Part shown: in pieces, positions 8,284 to 17,554 of the stretch
Layout of the letters: each line of letters opens with the position of its first letter
Position numbering within the stretch: the first letter of the stretch is position 1
From: Acidaminococcaceae bacterium
GTDB lineage: Bacteria; Bacillota; Negativicutes; Acidaminococcales; Acidaminococcaceae
Length of the DNA: 64,000 bases
Assembly (NCBI GenBank): GCA_022484685.1
Contig: JAKVKY010000004.1
Location: 25,644-89,643 of the forward strand
Direction: 5' to 3'
Translations under genes and position numbers: made by a program
The notes under the pieces: model-generated
What the model was told of the DNA's origin: nothing
Databases searched by the model: none
Seen by the model: the letters and a program-made list of their open reading frames with translations, nothing else

Positions 8284-8312
8284 TTGACAATTCTAAATAA
8301 TGGTGTTAACAT
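8284..8312 (+). promoter_or_regulatory. Promoter of the T-box/trpD transcript
   Basis: A perfect TTGACA (8284-8289), a 17-bp spacer and TAACAT (8307-8312) precede the leader; the predicted start is about 8319. Confidence 0.8.
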
Positions 8313-8318
8313 TTGTTC

Positions 8319-8598
8319 ATAACTTCATAAACCTTTAAAACCGTTGAGGTGGAGATAACGTCAGAAGATGTGCTTACAGAGAGTCCGGGAGGATGGGAAC
8401 CGGATAGCGGCAGTCAGGCAAATGGACCACCGAGGGTGCAGTGAAATCAGGGAACTGAAAGTATCCTGCAACGTGACACTTGCGTTAAAAGCGAGGAATG
8501 TGTTAGCATTCTGCTCAACCTGCACAGCTTTGTGCAGTACAAGGTGGTACCGCAGATCTTATGACGTCTGTCCTTGCAAGGGACAGGCGTTTTTTTAT
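8319..8598 (+). ncRNA. T-box riboswitch leader, probable tryptophan specificity
   Basis: The leader has stem-I elements (AGAGAG near 8380, GATGGG further on) and the diagnostic T-box AAGGTGGTACCGCAG at 8541-8555. It ends in an intrinsic terminator, CGTCTGTCC..GGGACAGGCG followed by TTTTTTT near 8590. A UGG triplet at 8423-8425 followed by ACC sits where the specifier is expected; together with trpD downstream this indicates sensing of uncharged tRNA-Trp. Uncharged tRNA would pair with the T-box bulge and favour the antiterminator. The specifier assignment was made by eye. Confidence 0.88.
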
Positions 8599-8675
8599 GG
8601 GGTTACGGTTATCCATAGTTCGGCACATGCTAACATGGGTAACCGTAATTTTTTTTAAATGAGGAGGAAAAGAAA

Positions 8676-9701
8676 ATGATCAGACAGGCCATTGAAAAGA
8701 TTGTGAACAAAGAGGATTTGACTTACAACGAAGCGTACACGGTGATGAATGAGATTATGAGCGGGGAAACTTCGGCCACGCAAAACGCCGCGTTCCTGGC
8801 GGCGTTATCCACGAAGAGCACCAAGGCGGAGACGATTGTGGAAATCGCGGGCTGCGCTGCGGCCATGCGGGAACATGCTACGAAAGTGGTTACGGATTTG
8901 CCGGTTTTTGAAATCGTGGGTACCGGCGGCGATGGCGCCCACAGTTTTAATATTTCCACTACGGCGGCTTTGATTTGTGCGGCGGGCGGCATGAAGGTAG
9001 CTAAACATGGTAACCGGGCCGCTTCTTCCCAATGCGGCACGGCCGACTGCCTGGAAGCCCTGGGGGTTAATTTGCAGCAAAGCCCCAAAAAATGCGTGGA
9101 ACTGTTAAACAAGGTGGGCATGTGTTTCCTCTTTGCCCAAAAGTATCACACCTCCATGAAATATGTGGGCGCCATCCGCAGGGAATTAGGTTTCCGCACC
9201 GTGTTTAATATTTTGGGGCCCTTAACCAATCCTGCTTCTCCGAAAACTATTTTATTAGGCGTGTATGATGAATATCTGGTAGCTCCTTTGGCGCAGGTGC
9301 TGATGAACCTGGGTGTCACCAGAGGCATGGTGGTCTATGGCCAGGATAAGCTGGATGAGATTTCGGCCAGCGCGCCTACCACGATTTGCGAATTTAAAGA
9401 TGGCTGGAGCAAAACTTATACGGTGAAGCCGGAAGATTTTGGCTTTACCCGTTGTACCAAGGCAGACTTAAAAGGCGGCGAGCCTAAGGAAAACGCCAAG
9501 ATCCTCCGGGATATCCTGCAGGGAACCAAGGGACCCAAGCGGGTGGCGGCGGTGCTCAATGCGGGCGCGGCGCTGTATTTGGGCGGTAAGGCGGCCACCA
9601 TGCAGGAAGGTATCGCTTTGGCGGAAAAAATAATCGCGTCCGGCAAGGCCACCCAGGTCCTGGAAAAATTTATTGAGATAAGCAACAGCCCGGAAATTTA
9701 A
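8676..9701 (+). CDS. trpD: Anthranilate phosphoribosyltransferase
   Basis: TrpD joins anthranilate to PRPP in the second step of tryptophan synthesis. The 341-residue protein is full length and carries the PRPP/Mg motifs: [35 protein letters not shown] and the anthranilate-site region [18 protein letters not shown] 8676 follows AGGAGG at good distance. No other trp gene is adjacent: a terminator follows within 25 bp and a dedicated T-box precedes, so trpD is a monocistronic, tryptophan-regulated unit. Whether the rest of the pathway lies elsewhere cannot be seen. Confidence 0.95.
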   Translation: MIRQAIEKIVNKEDLTYNEAYTVMNEIMSGETSATQNAAFLAALSTKSTKAETIVEIAGCAAAMREHATKVVTDLPVFEIVGTGGDGAHSFNISTTAALICAAGGMKVAKHGNRAASSQCGTADCLEALGVNLQQSPKKCVELLNKVGMCFLFAQKYHTSMKYVGAIRRELGFRTVFNILGPLTNPASPKTILLGVYDEYLVAPLAQVLMNLGVTRGMVVYGQDKLDEISASAPTTICEFKDGWSKTYTVKPEDFGFTRCTKADLKGGEPKENAKILRDILQGTKGPKRVAAVLNAGAALYLGGKAATMQEGIALAEKIIASGKATQVLEKFIEISNSPEI

Positions 9702-9721
9702 AAGCGGATCCAAGCAAAGCA

Positions 9722-9751
9722 AAAGAGGTTTCCTGGGGGGAACCTCTTTTT
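9722..9751 (+). terminator. Rho-independent terminator of trpD
   Basis: AAAGAGGTTTCC pairs with GGAACCTCTTT, with a short loop and trailing Ts. Confidence 0.88.
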
Positions 9752-10139
9752 AATGTTTGTAAAAATGCGCTAGGTCTAAAAGCCATAAGACCGCATGGTT
9801 ATGCTGTTTGCAGGGGTGGTTTACACCCTAAACTCACAGGAGGCCCATAGACGTGTTTTAAAGCCTCAGGGTATACCTGGATACCTGAAAAACCGTTCTG
9901 GCGCGTCTAGTGACAGTGGACACAAAAAACGAAGGCATGGGGCTAGAGCCAAAGTAAGGACTTTTTGTCCACAAAATAAGGACAGAAAATGTTAAAAATG
10001 TTACACTTTTGCCAAATTTAGGGCTAAAAACACTACTTTTTTGAGGGTGCGGAAAAGGGAGCATTCAGCGCTGCTCCATCCCTATTTTTTACCTTTAAAA
10101 CGCCTGAAAAATTGTTTTTCCATAGTCTGGCCATCATTT
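9752..10139. other. 388-bp intergenic stretch with no recognisable feature
   Basis: No open frame here has a ribosome binding site or family resemblance, and I see no RNA motif or repeat. It separates plus-strand trpD from the minus-strand beta-helix gene. Confidence 0.5.
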
Positions 10140-11015
10140 TTACAGGTCCCGTAATTCCAGCTTACAATTTACAAAGGTGGTGCCGTATTTTTTCAGGCGT
10201 GTTACTTCCAAAGGATTGACATTCTCGAAAGTGCAGTCCTTAAAGGTAACCTGCTGGTTGACCCACCAGTTCTGGTCATAATTTTGGGCGGCCAGGGAAT
10301 ATTTGGCGGCGTAATCCGCCGGGTCGCCTTTGAGGTAAGTATGAACTTTACGGGTGGGGTCCACGCTGATCTGGCAGTTGTCAAACTCCAGGCCCTGGAT
10401 CTTATCGCTGGTGTTCAGGACGCTGAAATTCCCGTTATGCACAAATTTAGTCCCCACGAATTTAGTGTGGGTGACTTCGGACAGGTCTAAAAGATTATAG
10501 GTGCAGTGGTGGATATAAGAATCCTTGACTTCTAACTGATCCACGTATCTTAAGGTCAATCCGTTTTCGCCGCAGCCGTAGATATCCATCCTGTCAAATT
10601 TTATTTTTTCCGAAGCCTCCATGCGCAGCGCGTCGCCCTCGCAGCCTTTAGGCTGCTGTACGTGGCCGATGCTGAAATTTTGTAATTCCAGGTCGCTGCA
10701 GTCTTTGATCAAAAGGACGTCGCTGTCAGAGTAAGGAGAAAGCAGTTCCGTCTTGCCGGGACCGGTGGCGATAATTTTTAAATTATGCACGCCGGTGATG
10801 TACATGCGCCGTTCGTAAATATTTTTGGCGTTGCGGCTGGTAAAACCCAGAGCGTCGCTCAGTTTATAAACGCCCGGCGTCAGGAAGATGATCCTGTCGG
10901 AGCCGATACTATTTAACAGTTCCACCATGCTGGAGACGGTTATTTTTTCCACGGCCCCGGCGGTGCTGCCGCTCACAAACAGCAGCGTCAGTAACAAAAC
11001 CAAAAACTTGGACAT
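10140..11015 (-). CDS. Secreted right-handed parallel beta-helix protein
   Basis: ATG 11015 follows GGGAGGAG on the minus strand and begins a signal peptide (MSKFLVLLLTLLFVSGSTAGA), so the longer frame to 11135 is not used. The mature 270-residue part shows short repeating strands with periodic hydrophobics and Asn/Asp turns (LEVKDSYIHHCTYNLLDLSE, HNGNFSVLNTSDKIQGLEFD), as in pectate-lyase-like beta helices. No catalytic set is obvious. Its promoter shares a dyad with the divergent ydj-like operon, so it is probably induced together with it. Its ligand is unknown. Confidence 0.8.
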   Translation of the reverse strand: MSKFLVLLLTLLFVSGSTAGAVEKITVSSMVELLNSIGSDRIIFLTPGVYKLSDALGFTSRNAKNIYERRMYITGVHNLKIIATGPGKTELLSPYSDSDVLLIKDCSDLELQNFSIGHVQQPKGCEGDALRMEASEKIKFDRMDIYGCGENGLTLRYVDQLEVKDSYIHHCTYNLLDLSEVTHTKFVGTKFVHNGNFSVLNTSDKIQGLEFDNCQISVDPTRKVHTYLKGDPADYAAKYSLAAQNYDQNWWVNQQVTFKDCTFENVNPLEVTRLKKYGTTFVNCKLELRDL

Positions 11016-11093
11016 GGCCTGCTCCTCCCTTCGGTTACTTCTTAAAAAGGTTAACTTGTAAAAAATGTTAATCCCTAAAAATAAATAGCGGTA

Positions 11094-11119
11094 GAAACCT
11101 GCCCGCGGCGGCAGGTTTT
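11094..11119. repeat. Hairpin in the leader of the beta-helix gene
   Basis: AAACCTGCC and GGCAGGTTT form a stem at the predicted 5' end of the minus-strand transcript. The flanking T-run is on the plus side, so it is not a good terminator for that transcript; it may stabilise the mRNA end or block plus-strand read-through. Confidence 0.5.
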
Positions 11120-11133
11120 TCTTTGTCATCTTC

Positions 11134-11205
11134 ATTATAACCGCAAAGAAATCTGGCCGTACTGAGGCTGTCCTCAGTACGGTCTTTACTTTTTTATTTT
11201 ATACT
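11134..11205. promoter_or_regulatory. Divergent promoters sharing one activator-type dyad (ACTGAGG-N4-CCTCAGT)
   Basis: The palindrome CCGTACTGAGG-CTGT-CCTCAGTACGG occupies 11157-11182. Exactly 17 bp beyond each end is a -10: TATACT at 11200-11205 on plus, TATAAT at 11139-11134 on minus. Neither strand has a TTGACA-like -35. The dyad centre is about 42.5 bp from both predicted starts, the usual class II activator position. The core ACTGAGG-N4-CCTCAGT with the same 17-bp offset recurs at 31362-31406. Confidence 0.8.
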
Positions 11206-11255
11206 AAGCTTGAAGGAAAGTAACGAGCTGCGTAATTTTTTAGGAGGTGAGTACA

Positions 11256-12371
11256 GTGGCTGATACTTCTGTTAGCTACAAATGCCCTAAGTGCGGCGCG
11301 CCCCTCAGTTTTTTGCCGGGGCACGACAAGGTTACCTGCGAATTCTGCGGTAGCGAATATACTACTGCCGAGATGGAGCAGCTGTTTGCTGCTAAAGACA
11401 ATCAGGCCGCGGCTGCCGGGGCTAAAGAAGCCGCCGGCGGTTCCGGGTGGGATACCAGTCAGGCGGGTACGGAGTGGCAGGCAGGCGAGACGGAGAAATT
11501 CCAAACTTTCGTATGCTCCTCCTGCGGCGCCGAACTGGTCACCGATGGCAACACCATGGCCACCGAATGTGTGTACTGCGGCAATCCGACCATGCTGCCG
11601 CAACGTTTTGACGGTTCCCTGAAACCGGATTTTATCATTCCTTTTAAAAAGACCAAGGAAGAAGCCGTGGCGGCTTTGAAAGCTTTTTACGAAGGCAAGA
11701 AGCTGCTGCCGGATGCTTTTACCGCCCATAACCGGGTGGAAGCCATCCAGAGTTTGTACGTGCCGTTCTGGCTGTTTGATTCTCAGGTCCATGCCCTGTT
11801 CCATTATGACGCCGCCAACGTGAAAATGTATCAGGAAGGCAACGACGACGTCAAGGAAACGGAACATTATAACTGCGTGCGGGAAGCCGACATCCAGTTT
11901 AAAAAGATTCCCGCCGACGGCAGCAAGAAGATGGACGACGACTACATGGACAGCATCGAGCCCTTCAATTACGAAGAGATGGTGCCCTTTACCACCGCGT
12001 ATCTGACCGGCCATCTGGCGGATAAATACGACGTGACCGCGGAAGAAAGTGCGGTCCGCGCCGAGGCCCGGGTCAATGCCAGCACCAAGGCTATCATGGA
12101 CGCCAGCGTGGAATTTGATACCGTTAATGTTACGGACAGCAAGATTGACAAGACCGGCGGCGACGTGAAGTACGCCATGGTGCCGGTGTGGATCCTGACC
12201 ACCAAGTATGACGGTAAACCGTATACTTTTATGATGAACGGCCAGACGGGCAAATTTATCGGCAGCCTGCCTACGGATAAAGGCAAGGAAAATAAATATA
12301 TGGCCATGGCTTTTGGCGCCGTGCTGGTAGCCGCGGTCATCATCATTAACGTCGTCAGCAGATTATTATAA
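11256..12371 (+). CDS. YdjG-like double zinc-ribbon membrane protein
   Basis: GTG 11256 lies 8 bases after AGGAGG; the in-frame GTG 11247 overlaps that site and is rejected. The 371-residue protein has two zinc ribbons (C10/C13/C28/C31 and C87/C90/C105/C108), then a conserved module with DFIIPFKK, SLYVPFWLFD and PVWILTTKYDGKPY...NGQTGK, and one C-terminal membrane helix (about 348-370). This matches YdjG of the Bacillus subtilis ydjFGHI operon, whose products with the SPFH protein YdjI recruit PspA to stressed membrane. It is the first gene of a five-gene operon driven by the shared dyad. No pspA is present in the window. Confidence 0.85.
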   Translation: MADTSVSYKCPKCGAPLSFLPGHDKVTCEFCGSEYTTAEMEQLFAAKDNQAAAAGAKEAAGGSGWDTSQAGTEWQAGETEKFQTFVCSSCGAELVTDGNTMATECVYCGNPTMLPQRFDGSLKPDFIIPFKKTKEEAVAALKAFYEGKKLLPDAFTAHNRVEAIQSLYVPFWLFDSQVHALFHYDAANVKMYQEGNDDVKETEHYNCVREADIQFKKIPADGSKKMDDDYMDSIEPFNYEEMVPFTTAYLTGHLADKYDVTAEESAVRAEARVNASTKAIMDASVEFDTVNVTDSKIDKTGGDVKYAMVPVWILTTKYDGKPYTFMMNGQTGKFIGSLPTDKGKENKYMAMAFGAVLVAAVIIINVVSRLL

Positions 12372-12385
12372 AGGAGGTGGCAGAC

Positions 12386-13228
12386 ATGAAGAAACTTTGG
12401 AAAATCATCGCTTTAACCCTCGTAGTTGTTTTCGCAGTAGCTGCCATCGCCGCAGCTGCTCCGATTCCCATCGTGGATCCCAATAACGCCCTGACCAAGG
12501 CGGACACCAAGTCCCTGGAAGGACGCATCAAGGAACTGGAACGCAAGCATAATATCAATATCGGCGTGCTGCTGCTCACCGTACCTAACGGCAAGCAAAG
12601 CGGCGCCGTGGCCTCCGGTTATCTGACCCAGAACGGCTACGCCAATGCCGTGAACGGCGGCGTGGTTTTACTGCTGGATTTGCAAAATCACGGCTGGTAC
12701 GTGGCCACCGATAAAAAGATGGAGAAGGCCATTACCGCCGAGTACGGCGTCAAACGTCTGGGTACCAATATCGTGGCCAACATGAAAAGCAGTAGTAGTC
12801 CGGCGCCGGCCATCAGAAGTTTTTTAACCGGCGTGGATGAACTGTACGGTTATTATAAAACTAACGGCAAGGCCATGACCAAGGCCAACGAAACGGCAGC
12901 CGGCGCTGCCAAACAGGAGAGCGCGGCGGCTCAGGATAAATCCCCGGGCATTTTCAGCTACCTGGCCGGACTGGTGGCTTCCGTGGCCGCTGCCTTTGGT
13001 TATCGCAGCAACCTGCGGAGCAAGATGAGCAACGTAGCTACGGCCAATACCGCGACAGAATATGTGGATGAGGAAGGCTTGAACATGACCACGTCCACGG
13101 ATGAATTTGACCATACGGATCTGGTACGTACGCCCCGGGCTAACAGTAAACCCCAGGAAACCAGGGACGATGTGGTGACGGAATCTCATAACGATGACAA
13201 GAGCAGTGGCGGCGGCGGTAAATGGTAA
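12386..13228 (+). CDS. TPM-domain envelope protein (YdjH-like)
   Basis: ATG 12386 is 8 bases after AAGGAGG; the upstream GTG overlaps that site. A signal peptide (MKKLWKIIALTLVVVFAVAA) precedes a TPM domain (about 25-165: NALTKADTKSLEGRIKELE, INIGVLLLTVPNG, GVVLLLDLQNHGWYVATDKK). There is then a second membrane segment near 195 and an acidic tail ending SSGGGGKW, the glycine-rich end common in this family. TPM proteins sit in the membrane with the domain outside; YdjH partners YdjG in Bacillus. It starts 14 bp after the previous gene, supporting joint function. Confidence 0.85.
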   Translation: MKKLWKIIALTLVVVFAVAAIAAAAPIPIVDPNNALTKADTKSLEGRIKELERKHNINIGVLLLTVPNGKQSGAVASGYLTQNGYANAVNGGVVLLLDLQNHGWYVATDKKMEKAITAEYGVKRLGTNIVANMKSSSSPAPAIRSFLTGVDELYGYYKTNGKAMTKANETAAGAAKQESAAAQDKSPGIFSYLAGLVASVAAAFGYRSNLRSKMSNVATANTATEYVDEEGLNMTTSTDEFDHTDLVRTPRANSKPQETRDDVVTESHNDDKSSGGGGKW

Positions 13229-13271
13229 GCACGGCCCCGCCCATATCTTAAGACTAAGGAGGCGAATTCCT

Positions 13272-14351
13272 ATGCGAACCGGTAAACTTTTAGTGTTGAC
13301 CTTGTTACTATGTTTGTTAAGCTGCATGCCTCTGCACAGTGAGGCGAAAGAAGCTGTGATCTTGGACACGGACATGGTGGACCTTTTTGATGACGGCGTG
13401 GCCATGTTGATGTTAGCCAAGTCGCCCCAGATTGATTTACTGGGCGTGACCATCGTCATCGGCAACACCTGGGTGGAAACGGGTACGGCCAGCGCCATCC
13501 GGCAGCTGGAAGGCATCAACCGCCTGGATATTCCGGTAGCGGTAGGACTGAACCGGTTGACCCGGGCCGGACGGATTGAACATATGGCCACGGAGAAAAA
13601 GATGTTTGGCCGGGGCGCGGACCCCCATCTGGGCGCAGCCGGCTATCCGGAACCAACGTCCTGGCAGGCGGCCTACCGGGCTAATTACCATGCCGAGCCT
13701 AAAGGACAACCCGTTAACGAACACGGCGTGGATTTTTTGATCAGGAACATTAAGGCCCGTCCCCACGAAATTACTATCGTTTCCATCGGCACCAGCGCCA
13801 ACCTGGCGGCAGCTATCCGTCGGGCGCCCGAAATTGTGCCGTTAGTAAAACGGGTAGTTTATATGGGCGGCGCATTCTTCCAGCAGGGCAACGTGATGCC
13901 GGCGGCGGAATTTAATTTCTGGTTTGACCCGGAAGCCGCACGTACCGCACTGCGCGCTCCCTTTAAAGAACAAATCATTTTCCCGCTGGACGTGTGCGAA
14001 AAGATTCATTTTACCGCGGCCCGTTACCAGGAAGTCAAGAGTCACCTGCGTAACCCCCTGTTCCAGGAGATGTTCGCGCACCACTGGACCAAGGCGGCTT
14101 TTGACCAGGATAAAAATTATTACACCTTTGTCTGGGACGTACTGACGGCGGCCATGCTGGCCGATCCGACCCTGGTAACCGAAGCGCGCAGCTACCCGGT
14201 AGATGTAGATACCACCTACGGTCCTTCTTACGGACAATCCCTGGCTTTCAGGGGTTACGGTCCTGAAGGCACCCAGACGGCCAAGATCGTTTTCAGCGTC
14301 GACCAGGATAAATTGTGGAAGATGATTGATAATCTCTGCGAGAGTTTATAG
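13272..14351 (+). CDS. Inosine/uridine-preferring nucleoside hydrolase family lipoprotein
   Basis: The 359-residue protein begins with a signal sequence ending in a lipobox, LLSC, so it is probably a lipid-anchored envelope enzyme. The calcium-binding family signature is ILDTDMVDLFDDGVAMLML, with further features VSIGTSANLAA, YMGGAFFQQGNV and FVWDVLTAAMLADP. Members cleave the N-glycosidic bond of nucleosides to base plus ribose. Export is unusual. Located directly before a secreted 5'-nucleotidase, it could complete a nucleotide-to-base pathway outside the inner membrane. ATG 13272 follows AAGGAGG. Confidence 0.88.
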   Translation: MRTGKLLVLTLLLCLLSCMPLHSEAKEAVILDTDMVDLFDDGVAMLMLAKSPQIDLLGVTIVIGNTWVETGTASAIRQLEGINRLDIPVAVGLNRLTRAGRIEHMATEKKMFGRGADPHLGAAGYPEPTSWQAAYRANYHAEPKGQPVNEHGVDFLIRNIKARPHEITIVSIGTSANLAAAIRRAPEIVPLVKRVVYMGGAFFQQGNVMPAAEFNFWFDPEAARTALRAPFKEQIIFPLDVCEKIHFTAARYQEVKSHLRNPLFQEMFAHHWTKAAFDQDKNYYTFVWDVLTAAMLADPTLVTEARSYPVDVDTTYGPSYGQSLAFRGYGPEGTQTAKIVFSVDQDKLWKMIDNLCESL

Positions 14352-14369
14352 TAAAGGCAGGAGGCAAAC

Positions 14370-15935
14370 ATGATGCGCAAACTTGTACAAAGTTTTTTAC
14401 TCCTGGTCCTGGTACTGCTAAATTCCCTGGGCCTGGCCGCCGGTCTGGAACCGCTCAGTTTGCAGTTCCTGCTGGTCAATGATTTTCACGGCCAGATCCG
14501 CCAGGACGCGGAGGCGCCCGGAGCTTTAAAACTTCTGACCACGGCGGATATTTTGGTAAAAACTAATCCGGAAGGCAGTATCCTTATCGGCGGCGGCGAT
14601 ATGTTGTCCGGTACTTTGGACAGCAATGAATTTAGGGGACGCCCTGCCCTCGAAATGATGAACGCCATGGGTTTTGTGGCGGATGCCTGCGGCAATCATG
14701 CTTTTGATAATAACGGCAAGGTGATCCGCCAGCAGGCTCACTGGGCCAAGTTCCCCTTCCTGGCCGCCAACATCAGGGACCGGGAGGGTAATTATGCCAA
14801 GCCGTTCCAGCCTTCCGTCCTGGTGACGAAAAAAGGCGTGAAGGTTGGCATCGTGGGACTGGCCACCATGGAAACGCCGGTAAAAGCCACGCAGAGTAAC
14901 ATGGAAGGTTTTGTCTTTACGGATCCGGTGAAGGAAGGCAACGCGGCCATCGCCGCTTTGAGAAAGCAAGGCGCCCAGGTCATAGTTCTGGTGGCGCATA
15001 TGGCTACCTCCCAGGCGAAAGATGGCAAGATTACCGGCGCTGAACTTCTGCCGCTGGTAGAAAAACTGGATCCGGTAGACGTGATCCTCAGTGGCCACAG
15101 CCATGAAGTAGTGGCCGGGTTTGTGACTGTTAACGGACGGCAGGTGCCGCTGGTACAATCCGGCTGGGCCGGCAATAATGTGGCCGGCGTCAGAGCTGTG
15201 TACGCTCCGGATTTGCAGGCCCTGACCCAGGTGCAGCCGTTTATGCAGGGCACTGCTAACACGGTACCCGCGGTGGATCCCAAACTGCAAAAACGCTTAG
15301 AGAGTTTCTTGACCTCGGTGGATAAAAAATACCGGACGCCGCTGGCGACCAACGTCAGCACTTTAGTCAGCGACCGCTGGGATCCCCAGGCTTCTGCCTG
15401 CGCCGATGTCTTTATGGATCTGCTGCGCCAGGAAACCGGCGCCCAGGTGGCGCTGTATAATGGCGGCGGTTTCAGGTCCGAGCTGCCCGCAGGCGACGTG
15501 ACCCAGGTCAGCATCATGAATGTCTTCCCGTTTAACGGCGTAGTGTATACCGCCGAGCTGAAAGGCAGCGACCTGAGAAAAGCCGTGGAACACGGGCTGG
15601 ACAATAAGAAATATGGTTTCCTGCGTTTTTCCGGCCTCCAAGTAATTGGCAGGGTGGACCTGCCCGAAGGCCAGCGCATCGTGGACTTGAAGCTCAGCGA
15701 TGGCACGGAGGTAAAAGATGACCAGCTGTATAAGATCAGTACCAACGATTTTCTGCTCAGCGGCGGTGATGATTACAGCATGGTGAAAAATGCCACGCAG
15801 GTGGTGAAAAAAGGTTTGGAAGTGCCGTTCATGAAGAAGGCGCTGCAGAAAAAGCAGAAGCTGGATTATCATCCGGATAACCGGTTGCAGATCGTCGGCG
15901 GCAGTACCGCTGGTTCTGTGCAGCATCATAAGTAA
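14370..15935 (+). CDS. Secreted 5'-nucleotidase / metallophosphoesterase (UshA-like)
   Basis: This 521-residue protein has a signal peptide (about 1-24) and then the calcineurin-like domain: VNDFHGQI, GGGDMLSG, CGNHAFD and ILSGHSHEV supply the dinuclear metal ligands. The C-terminal 5'-nucleotidase domain has ALYNGGGFRSELPAG and ISTNDFLLSGGDDYS. Family members remove phosphate from nucleotides in the periplasm or on the surface. It sits 18 bp after the nucleoside hydrolase gene, so product and substrate chain naturally. The length is normal and all motifs are intact. Confidence 0.93.
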   Translation: MMRKLVQSFLLLVLVLLNSLGLAAGLEPLSLQFLLVNDFHGQIRQDAEAPGALKLLTTADILVKTNPEGSILIGGGDMLSGTLDSNEFRGRPALEMMNAMGFVADACGNHAFDNNGKVIRQQAHWAKFPFLAANIRDREGNYAKPFQPSVLVTKKGVKVGIVGLATMETPVKATQSNMEGFVFTDPVKEGNAAIAALRKQGAQVIVLVAHMATSQAKDGKITGAELLPLVEKLDPVDVILSGHSHEVVAGFVTVNGRQVPLVQSGWAGNNVAGVRAVYAPDLQALTQVQPFMQGTANTVPAVDPKLQKRLESFLTSVDKKYRTPLATNVSTLVSDRWDPQASACADVFMDLLRQETGAQVALYNGGGFRSELPAGDVTQVSIMNVFPFNGVVYTAELKGSDLRKAVEHGLDNKKYGFLRFSGLQVIGRVDLPEGQRIVDLKLSDGTEVKDDQLYKISTNDFLLSGGDDYSMVKNATQVVKKGLEVPFMKKALQKKQKLDYHPDNRLQIVGGSTAGSVQHHK

Positions 15936-15970
15936 GGCGGCACATAAATTTCTTTGAAGGAGGCAGCAAG

Positions 15971-17368
15971 ATGGGACTTATTAAAGCGATTCAGGGAGCT
16001 GTGGGCGGCGTCTTATCCGACCAATGGCGTGAGTACTTTTACTGTGAGGGCATGGGTGCGGATGTGCTGGTCATGAAGGGCATGAAGCGGATCAGCAGCA
16101 AGGACCGCAGTTCCAATACCAGCGGCGAAGATAATATTATCAGCAACGGCTCCATCATTGCCGTGAACGACGGCCAGTGCATGATTATCGTGGAACAGGG
16201 CAAGGTGGTGGAAGTGTGCGCCGAACCCGGCGAATTTACCTATGATAAATCCACCGAGCCGACCGTACTGTACGGTGATTTGGGCCAGAACGTGGTGGAC
16301 GTGTTCAAGAAGATCGGGAAACGTTTTACCATGGGCGGCGACACCGGCAAGGACCAGAGAATTTATTTCTTCAACACCAAGGAAATTGTGGGGAATAAAT
16401 ACGGCACCCCCAGCGCGGTACCGTATCGGGTCGTAGACAGGAACGTAGGCCTGGATGTGGATATTGCCATTAAATGTTTCGGCGAGTACAGCTACAAGGT
16501 TATCAACCCCATCCTCTTTTATACCAATGTGTGCGGCAACGTGGAGGAAGATTACCGCCGGGACCAGATTGACAGCCAGCTGAAGACGGAACTGTTGACT
16601 TCCCTGCAGGCGGCTTTCGCCAAGATTTCCGACCTGGGCATCCGTTACAGCGCGCTGCCGGGACACACCACGGAAATTGCCGACGCGCTGAACCAGGTTT
16701 TGAGCGCCAAATGGAAAGATCTCCGCGGCCTGCAGATTGTTTCTTTCGGCGTCAGCAGCGTCAAGGCCAGCGACGAAGACGAAAAGATGATTAAGGAGCT
16801 GCAACGCAGCGCAGCTTTCAGAGATCCCACCCTGGCGGCGGCCAACCTGACCGCGGCCCAGGCGGATGCAATGAAGCTGGCAGCGCAGAACAGCGGCGGC
16901 ATGGGCGCAGCCTTTGGCTTTATGGGTATGAACATGGCGCAGCAGGCCGGGGGCATGAATGCCCAGCAGCTGTATAACATGGGTCGTCCGCAAGGCGGCG
17001 GTCCGGGACCGGGTATGCCCGGCGGCGCACCTCAGGGCGGCGCTCCGGCTCCTCAGGGTGGTTACGGTATGGCGGCCGGTGGTGCGGCGGGCGGTTGGGA
17101 TTGTGCCTGTGGCCAGAAAAATAACACGGGCAAATTCTGCAGCTCCTGCGGCAAACCGAAACCGGAAGCGGTTCAAGGCTGGACCTGTCCGAAATGCGGC
17201 GCGGTGAACCAGGGTAAATTCTGCCAGCAATGCGGCACGCCTAAACCGGCAGGGGAACCTTTGTATAAATGTGATAAGTGCGGCTGGCTGCCGCCGGATC
17301 CCCATCATCCGCCCAAGTTCTGTCCGCAGTGCGGCGATCCCTTTGATGATAACGACGTGCAAAAATAA
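15971..17368 (+). CDS. YdjI-like SPFH protein with three C-terminal zinc ribbons
   Basis: Residues 1-280 form the SPFH/band-7-like 'virion core protein' domain (DQWREYFYCEGMGADVLVMKG, PGEFTYDKSTEP, DVDIAIKCFGEYSYKVINP). They are followed by an alanine-rich helix, a Gly/Pro-rich linker (about 315-375) and three C4 ribbons: CACGQKN..CSSCGKP, CPKCGAV..CQQCGTP and CDKCGWL..CPQCGDP. YdjI of B. subtilis has the same SPFH domain and recruits PspA; it acts at the cytoplasmic face. It closes the operon, 35 bp after the 5'-nucleotidase gene, and is followed by a terminator. The ribbons echo those of the first gene and may mediate assembly. Confidence 0.87.
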   Translation: MGLIKAIQGAVGGVLSDQWREYFYCEGMGADVLVMKGMKRISSKDRSSNTSGEDNIISNGSIIAVNDGQCMIIVEQGKVVEVCAEPGEFTYDKSTEPTVLYGDLGQNVVDVFKKIGKRFTMGGDTGKDQRIYFFNTKEIVGNKYGTPSAVPYRVVDRNVGLDVDIAIKCFGEYSYKVINPILFYTNVCGNVEEDYRRDQIDSQLKTELLTSLQAAFAKISDLGIRYSALPGHTTEIADALNQVLSAKWKDLRGLQIVSFGVSSVKASDEDEKMIKELQRSAAFRDPTLAAANLTAAQADAMKLAAQNSGGMGAAFGFMGMNMAQQAGGMNAQQLYNMGRPQGGGPGPGMPGGAPQGGAPAPQGGYGMAAGGAAGGWDCACGQKNNTGKFCSSCGKPKPEAVQGWTCPKCGAVNQGKFCQQCGTPKPAGEPLYKCDKCGWLPPDPHHPPKFCPQCGDPFDDNDVQK

Positions 17369-17382
17369 GCAGTAAGTACTTC

Positions 17383-17430
17383 GCAGCCGCAGCCGGAACG
17401 GTTATGCTTCCGACTGTGGCTGCAGGTTTT
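17383..17430 (+). terminator. Rho-independent terminator of the ydj-like operon
   Basis: GCAGCC..CGGAA pairs with TTCCG..GGCTGC with a small internal mismatch, followed by AGGTTTTG. The T-run is short. Confidence 0.7.
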
Positions 17431-17554
17431 GTGGCGGTAGGCGGTCTTTCCGGGCCCGGGATTTCTTCCTGTACTTTTAAATTAAAAACGGTTGTTTAGA
17501 AAGCCCATCCTGTATTAAAAAAATTACAAGTATAGCATAATCTAAATAGTATAG

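Noticed and set aside
9795..9995. 66-codon open frame in the spacer after trpD
   Set aside because: No ribosome site, low-complexity translation and no family resemblance.
16013..17362. Long minus-strand open frame opposite the SPFH gene
   Set aside because: It is an antisense shadow of a GC-rich gene; the plus-strand protein has clear domain motifs.
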